Source of the DNA: Salvia splendens
Taxonomy: Eukaryota; Streptophyta; Magnoliopsida; Lamiales; Lamiaceae
Direction: 5' to 3'
Assembly (NCBI RefSeq): GCF_004379255.2
Contig: NC_056043.1
Coordinates: 2,170,001 to 2,234,000, forward strand
Length of the DNA: 64,000 nt
Position 1 is the first letter of the stretch, and each line of letters opens with the position of its first letter. This document shows, piece after piece, positions 58,177 through 64,000 of this stretch. The translations under genes were made by a program, and so were the position numbers. The notes beneath the pieces were generated by a model that was not told where the DNA came from, made no database searches, and was given only the letters and a program-made list of their open reading frames with translations.

Positions 58177-59735
58177 ATGCACTGGTTGAAGATGCAAATG
58201 CAATGGGTGATTTAGAATTTTTTATTTGAGAGTGCTACAAATAATTATATAATATAAAAAAAATAAGGAGATGTATTGACCGTAGAGCAGTCGTGTCTTG
58301 TTGATATCGAGGCTCCGCTGGTAGCCAGCAGTGCAGCACAGTAGCAACGCTATTGGCTTTCTTTTTTTATTTATTCACATATTAGTTTCTTCTATAAATT
58401 TATTCCAATATCTAGATTTGTATACCATTTTTAAAATTTGTTTGTAAACTATATTAAACTATAAAATCAAAACAAATCAATAGTTAATCAATTTACATGA
58501 TAAATTGGTATACAAATTAGAATGGAACAAAAATTCAAAAATATACACGCAGTGTATCACAATAAAAAAAACTCATAATAATAGATAGCATCAAACATTT
58601 TGTTTTGCTTGGAATAGACGGTTTGTCATTTGTCACTATTACTAAGATACACAAATCAAAAAGGCCAAATCTTTTTCTTTCATTATCATACAGATTTTAT
58701 TTTTCTTAATAATGCGTGGATTTGAAAATTGAAAAAATAATACTAATATAATTGTTATTCTTATATAATTCCTTTTGCTTGCCAGGGGCTAGAGGCCCAT
58801 GACTATTTTCTTATTGGGCTTTGGTATAGACCACGACTATTTTATTATTGGGCATTGGCCCAATAAAAATGGTGTATGGTTTACTCAACATCACAATCAC
58901 AATCACAAATTCAAACTGAAACACCATAGAATTTTGCACATCAACAAATAATACAAAAATATTATTCACCTCATACAACAAGTCCAAGTCAAATACTGTC
59001 TAAAATGAACAAACAAGATGTCTTGTTGAGTTGACCGTCTTTCCTCATTTGAATTGCCCACCTTTAGGCTTGACTTTTCAATTCAATTCCGTGCCGATAT
59101 TAGATAGGAAGAAGTATTACAATATAGTTACGCATTCAAAATTATTTTGTATTTGTTTTATTTAAGTGCTAATAGCCAAAAACACACACACCAAATAGGC
59201 TATTTTAGATCTTTACCATAAACTATGATGTAAAATACATTAATTTTAGTGTATAGTCACGATCAAGTGTCGTGACAAAATCGGAATAACATGAAACTAA
59301 CATGATATAATTAGTGTTAAAATGGTAATTCAAAATTAGTGTTGTTTTGAAGATTAATTTGGTGAAATTTGTATATGTAATTTGTATTTTTATTGCATTT
59401 TTGGTGAAACAACGCGTTTCGGTCTAGTTAAATATTTCGATATGCCACCTTAGATAGAGACAACATCGTTTTGGATATTCCGGCAGGTCACACTGGATTC
59501 AATCTGGCCGAAATTTGATTATCTGAAAACCACAAACATGAAAGAATCAAAAGATGAAGAAAGGGAGAAGAAGGTTCGAAGAAGCTACGAAGTTAAGACA
59601 TTTCATACTCATGTTAGTGGTCAAAACAAGTAATTAACCAACATAATTTCAATTTAGCCATTACAAAACTATATATATATATAAGTTAATTGGATGTTCA
59701 CAAAATCTCACATTCACCCCAAAACTATATATATT
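58177..59735. other. AT-rich spacer between the two Gly-rich genes
   Basis: No further gene. 58260-58350 carries a GC-richer block (TCGTGTCTTGTTGATATCGA). The near repeat TATTATTGGGC(T/A)TTGG occurs twice at 58810-58860. Otherwise nothing seen. Confidence 0.4.
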
Positions 59736-60215
59736 ATGGCACTTGAAACCGGTTTTACTATTTTTATAGTTGTTGGTGCCGTTTTTATTTTCGCTGCCGT
59801 TGTCGGCAGGATTATCGTGTGTGCTTGTCAAATGGATATAGACGGCGACGGCGACGGCGGTGGCGGTGGAGACGGTGGAGGTGGAGAAGATGGCGACGGC
59901 GGAGATGGGGCTGATAATGATGGCGATGTAGAAGCCGGTAGCCATGGCGATCATGGCGGCCACGGTGATCATGGCGACCACGGTGGCACAGGCGACGGAG
60001 GAGGAAATGACGGTGGTGGAGGATTTTGGGGAGGAATCTTCGGCGGCGGTTGGGGTGGCGGCGGTGGACATGGGGGATGGGGCGGCGGTGGAGGAGGGGG
60101 TGATGGCGGCGGAGGGGGCGGCGGTGGAGGGGGCGGTGATGGCGGCGGAGGGGGTGGCGGCATTGGAGGAGGAGGAGGAGGCGGCATTGGAGGAGTAGGC
60201 GGCGGTGGAATTTGA
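59736..60215 (+). CDS. Membrane-anchored Gly/Asp-rich protein
   Basis: 159 residues from the ATG at 59736 (an in-frame ATG at 59694 lies 42 bases earlier and is also possible). The N-terminal hydrophobic helix is FTIFIVVGAVFIFAAVVG, then RIIVCACQM, followed by about 120 residues that are mostly Gly with Asp (first half, plus GDHGGHGDHGDHGG) and then poly-Gly with Trp (GGGWGGGGGHGGWG) and Ile spacers. The coding DNA is G-rich in contrast to its surroundings. Plant Gly-rich proteins with a membrane anchor or signal peptide are known as cell-wall or stress proteins, but I cannot place this one. It pairs with the small protein at 58012. Confidence 0.65.
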   Translation: MALETGFTIFIVVGAVFIFAAVVGRIIVCACQMDIDGDGDGGGGGDGGGGEDGDGGDGADNDGDVEAGSHGDHGGHGDHGDHGGTGDGGGNDGGGGFWGGIFGGGWGGGGGHGGWGGGGGGGDGGGGGGGGGGGDGGGGGGGIGGGGGGGIGGVGGGGI

Positions 60216-60485
60216 TGGGTTTTAGATTATCAAGTGGAGGAAAGGGAGATAGTATCATTGAAATATGTTAGCTCTACTTTATTTTTTTCTATTTAGTTTA
60301 TTTTTGTAGTTGTATGAGATATTACATATTAGTGTTTATTTGGTATCAATTCTTTTGTAAAAATTCAAATTACATAACATTGTAGTATCGCAATATGTTC
60401 TTGAATGAATAAAAAACAGGGTATTATTATAAAAAAAAAACAGAGGACTTACAAAATCAATGCAACTTTTGCTAATCATAACCCT
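60216..60485. other. Shared 3' region of Gly-rich gene and ATAD3-type gene
   Basis: Convergent genes: the plus-strand Gly-rich gene ends at 60215 and the minus-strand ATPase stop codon is at 60486. The 270 bases between are AT-rich and include likely poly(A) signals for both (AATAAA-like near 60408). Confidence 0.5.
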
Positions 60486-63400
60486 TCAAGCTTCAGCTGC
60501 AAGTTTTATCCGCTGGTGATGCTCCGCGACTTTATACTCCACGATCTCACGGAACAGAGCGGAGTCGAGCACGCAGTCGGGTCTCCCGTACACGGCTGCT
60601 TGAACGCTCGCCATCAGTTTCGCAATCTCGCGGCCAGAGAAGCCTTCCGTCCTTCTGGCAGCTTCTCGCAGTACATCATCTGATATATCTTTTACGGTTA
60701 TCTTCTGTGGCGTATTCTTAATGAAGCTGCCCCATCTCGATTCCTTGTCGCCTTCGCCAGTCAGATACTTTGTCAGGTAGAGCTTCAGCAATTTGAAGCG
60801 CTCGTCCTCTCGGGGAAGTGGGAACTCGATAACTTCATCAATGCGATCTGTGACAGCGCTGTCAAGATCCCCTGGCCTGTTTGTGGCAAGAACGAGAACG
60901 ATATCTCTTGATTGGTCTCCAGTTCGGAAGAGCAGGGCGTTCAGTGCACTTCGCTGAGCTTCACTCATGTGCGTGTTGTTACGCCTTGGAAGAATAAAAA
61001 TTAAAGTTAATGAAGGAATACGAACATATAGAAACACGAAACATATGAGCCTTATCCAGTCAATGAGCATCGAGAAATTTCACAACCTTGAAAAACAAGC
61101 CACGTTCTTAATCAATTAGATCGATATATCTAATTCGTTTATTCAACAAATACTTACTCGCACAGGAAAGCATCAGCCTCGTCGATAAACAGGAGTAAAC
61201 CCCTCTTAGACTTTTTTGCCCAATCAAATATCTCGTGTATTTTGGTAACAGCTTGGGGACCCAGCGGTGCAACATCTCCTCCAGTCATCATGGCATAATC
61301 CAAGCCCTGAGAAAATAAATCTCAAATCTTTCAATAAAAACCTACTAGAATGGAGAATAACAATTCTGTCACATTCCCTTCTCGTACAGATAAGATAAGG
61401 GACGTCAGGGGTAGGGATTGATCACAAGAAAATGGATTTCTGCTAGTTATGATTATACAAGTTTGAGGTATAACAAACTTTTCAAGATATCTGTAAGACA
61501 AAAGCACGAGCTATTGAATGCTAAGGAAAATACTGTACCGATCTTCTAGCTATTTCCCTTGCAACCATGGTTTTGCCAGTACCAGGAGGCCCGTAAAAGA
61601 GCATGTTCCGGAATGGTGCCTGATGGATTTTCGTGTTTGATGTAGCCCGAGCAAGATGCTCTATTCTTTTCTGCAGTGAAGGATGCAAGACAACATCTCC
61701 AAGAGCAGATTTACTTTGAGCAGCTGCTGCCCCGGCTGCAGTACTGTATCTAAGCACCTTATTGGCTACTCGAGAACCTACTCCAGACCATGGATATTTT
61801 GCCAGAGATGATTCCCGAATTAGAGATGGCTGGCCAAGAATCCTATTGACATATCCCCACATTACTCTCGCTCCTTCCCTGCGATCAAAATAGTATTGAG
61901 AGGTGAAGTGTCACTTACTGAAAAGTATTAGGGCTTTTGCACTCGAGCATAACCCAAAACTATAATGTGCATATTTTAACATGATCTAGGATAAGAGTAT
62001 TGTATTTCTGCGAAACGGAAGACCTTCTCTAAATTAGGTATGGGTAGCAGAAAACAAAACTCTCCTTCATCTAATACATGCAATAATCAGTACAAATCTC
62101 ACATAAAAGACACATAGGTTCTGTAGATTTGATGCGAATGAATTATCATTGACATTTGCCGAAAGTTCAGCACAGCCATACAGTAAGCAAATCAGTTCTA
62201 TTTAAAATTGAAGTATAAACAAAAAGGAATTGCTGACCACACCTAGTGGTATAAACTCCAGCAGCTAAGGCAGTAGCTCCTCCAACAGTCATGACCAACC
62301 TACTTCTGTCAGTCAACAGAACCCTAAATCCCCCTGCATAAATAAATATATTAAAGAGAGTTTCTGCGAAAAAATTGACAGGAATACTACTAGTATTGCA
62401 GCAACCGTAGAAAGAAATTCAGAGAAGAAACTTCAGCCACTAAATAGCACAACCAAAGTAACCCCTAACATGCATAATAGAATCCTCATAATTACCTGGC
62501 ACAGGAATGCTCCAAGTATTGAACATTGATAATTATGCAAGTTAAATTACTGCTTGAGAATAAGACCGTGCAAACTTTCTTAGAGCAAAGTAGCCCCTAA
62601 CATGCATGATAGAACCTCATAATCCGTTTTTGCATATTCAGAGTATCTGTTAACCGATGATTAACATGGAAAAACATAATTGCATGTTCGTGGAAGAAAG
62701 ACATTAAAAGAATATCTTGTGCTGAAAGAGAGATGGAAAAATGCAGAGTGGGGCAAATAACAGGTGCAACCAAGAAAACAGTATATTGAAATATTAGCTT
62801 TCAAGGGAAATTTGAATTCTCAACTAAAGGGTGTGATAAAATTGTGCAAAGGAAATGCCTAAAGAACAAAACCACGGTGATAAAACTGCAATCCAGGCAT
62901 TAAGGAGGATTCAAACCTTCAATATGACTGAAAGTTGTGTTTATTGCAGCAAGCCACTTGTCTCTTTCACCATTTATTCTCTCCAAAAGCATCCTCCTAT
63001 TATGTTCTTCAGTCAATTTTGCTTCATGAGCACGTCCTTCTGCTTCAGCCATTGCCTTCACTCTTATTGTTTCCCGCTCTATCTCAGCTCTCTCTTTCTC
63101 AGTCTGTCTTTGCTGAGCTTGAATCTGTTCTTCAGTAGCTCGCCTTGCTTGTTCTTTTCTTAAGGATGACTCCTCTTGCATCTGAACTAATTCAACATTA
63201 TGGCGCCTTTGTGCTTCATGGTCTGTCTGAAGTCATGGCAGATAATAAGTTCAACTGCTTAGATTAGTGCAAAAAAATCATTTCTTTTCATATTACATTC
63301 AGTCTGCAATTATGGGTTCACGCCATGAATGAGATTAATGGCCACAGTTACAGATATACAAGTCCAATATGCAGTTCGTTTGAGTGAAATGCTCCTTTCA

Positions 63401-64000
63401 GTTTTATAAATCTCCATCACATTCATCAAACAAAACAGAGATTGTTCATACCTGCATTCTCTTGCGAGTCAATTCATCTTCATATCTCATCATTTGTGCT
63501 TTACCCTGCGCCTGCTGTTGATACAGATTCCTTTGGTCTTCAGCCCATTTCCGCTGCTTTTCCTGTAGTTGAAGTCTTCATTTAGGTCAAGACATACTAG
63601 ATAAAGCAACAAAACTAGCTTCGCAATCAGGTATATTAACAAGGTTCGAGAATCAAGACCAAAAGGATGGCATAGTTCTGGTTGATCATGGAAAACAAAT
63701 TTTAACTTGGATCCTATGTAGTATGCTCAACAGTTGACAAAACTATGTCAAGGAACACTTTCAAGAATAAGCAGTACGATTCGATTAGAATCTCTGCGTG
63801 CACAAGGAACAACCGCATGCATTTTCCTACATTGCACAAAAACATAAGTTGATATCCACATCCCTTTTTTTCATACATTGCACAAAAACAACGATCTGAA
63901 CTCTGAAGCTATTAACTCCATTATCCTCATAACATAGAAGGAAAATAACATCGAAATGAAAAATTGAGCTTGGGGCCATTACCACACTTCTATTTCGTTC
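60486..64000 (-). CDS. ATAD3-type mitochondrial AAA ATPase (3' part)
   Basis: Exons seen, minus strand: 63452-63562, 62917-63226, 62243-62333, 61539-61878, 61158-61306, 60486-60984, all GT..AG and in one frame from the window edge to the stop. Domains: N-terminal coiled coil ([37 protein letters not shown]), a hydrophobic segment ([18 protein letters not shown]) as in the inner-membrane anchor, then the AAA module: Walker A GPPGTGKT, Walker [12 protein letters not shown], sensor [11 protein letters not shown], Arg finger region [10 protein letters not shown]. It ends AAEA. Known role of ATAD3: inner-membrane ATPase linked to mitochondrial nucleoid and membrane organisation. The 5' part is outside the window; 63983-64000 (..GTG|GTAATGG) could be the donor end of the preceding exon, but this is uncertain. 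Confidence 0.9.

Noticed and set aside
59812..60258. Minus-strand frames rich in Arg, His and Pro opposite the Gly-rich gene
   Set aside because: They are mirror frames of a GGC/GGT-rich coding strand, with no domain; the plus strand has a membrane helix and a clear start.
63983..64000. Preceding exon of the ATAD3-type gene ending at 63983
   Set aside because: A donor-like GTG|GTAATGG is present, but with only 18 bases visible the exon cannot be confirmed, so it is mentioned only as a possibility.

Overview
This is nuclear DNA of a flowering plant. The genes are split by short AT-rich introns with GT..AG borders, and the gene families are eudicot ones. The repeats are typical of plants: a Ty3/gypsy Tat element, PIF/Harbinger, hAT, Mutator-like and Stowaway elements. 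The style would fit an asterid such as a Lamiales species, but I cannot prove the species from sequence alone.

Layout. 1-15 kb holds three intact minus-strand genes: a class-3 lipase-like hydrolase (23-1587), the tethering-complex subunit VPS16 (15 exons, 3875-10055) and a secreted subtilase of the SBT5 type (11 exons, 10923-14852). 15-20 kb has a Mutator-like MITE, a decayed PIF/Harbinger element and a gene-poor stretch. 20.2-31.0 kb is one very young Tat-type Ty3/gypsy retrotransposon: gag-protease and pol lie in one frame split by a single UAG, and two antisense genes sit between pol and the 3' LTR. It is flanked by a 235-bp direct repeat instead of the usual 5-bp duplication. 31.2-32.9 kb carries a U6 snRNA cluster, one copy intact with its promoter and two decayed. 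33.3-40.2 kb has a small CaaX-ended HMA-fold protein and an organellar RAD52-like protein. 40.4-44 kb is repeat-rich: Stowaway MITEs, Helitron-like ends and an orphan first exon resembling cytosolic aldolase. 44.5-47.9 kb is a decayed Rab2-type GTPase whose fourth exon was split by a second Harbinger copy. 49.7-53.1 kb is the small subunit of ADP-glucose pyrophosphorylase, complete except for a one-base deletion in exon 4. 54.2-55.7 kb is a PHD plus SANT/Myb-like protein. 58.0-60.2 kb has two small membrane-anchored Gly/Asp-rich proteins. 60.5-64.0 kb is the 3' part of an ATAD3-type mitochondrial AAA ATPase that runs off the window.

The genes are unrelated housekeeping or accessory genes, and no operon-like or pathway link is visible. 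Exon borders were worked out by hand. For the multi-exon genes the exon lengths add up to one open frame, which is the main check on them; the exceptions are stated (AGPase exon 4, the Rab2-like gene, the Harbinger transposases). The most unusual observations are the UAG-CAATCA readthrough context between gag-pro and pol, the 235-bp target repeat, the spliced antisense genes, the Harbinger insertion inside a Rab exon and the AGPase frameshift.
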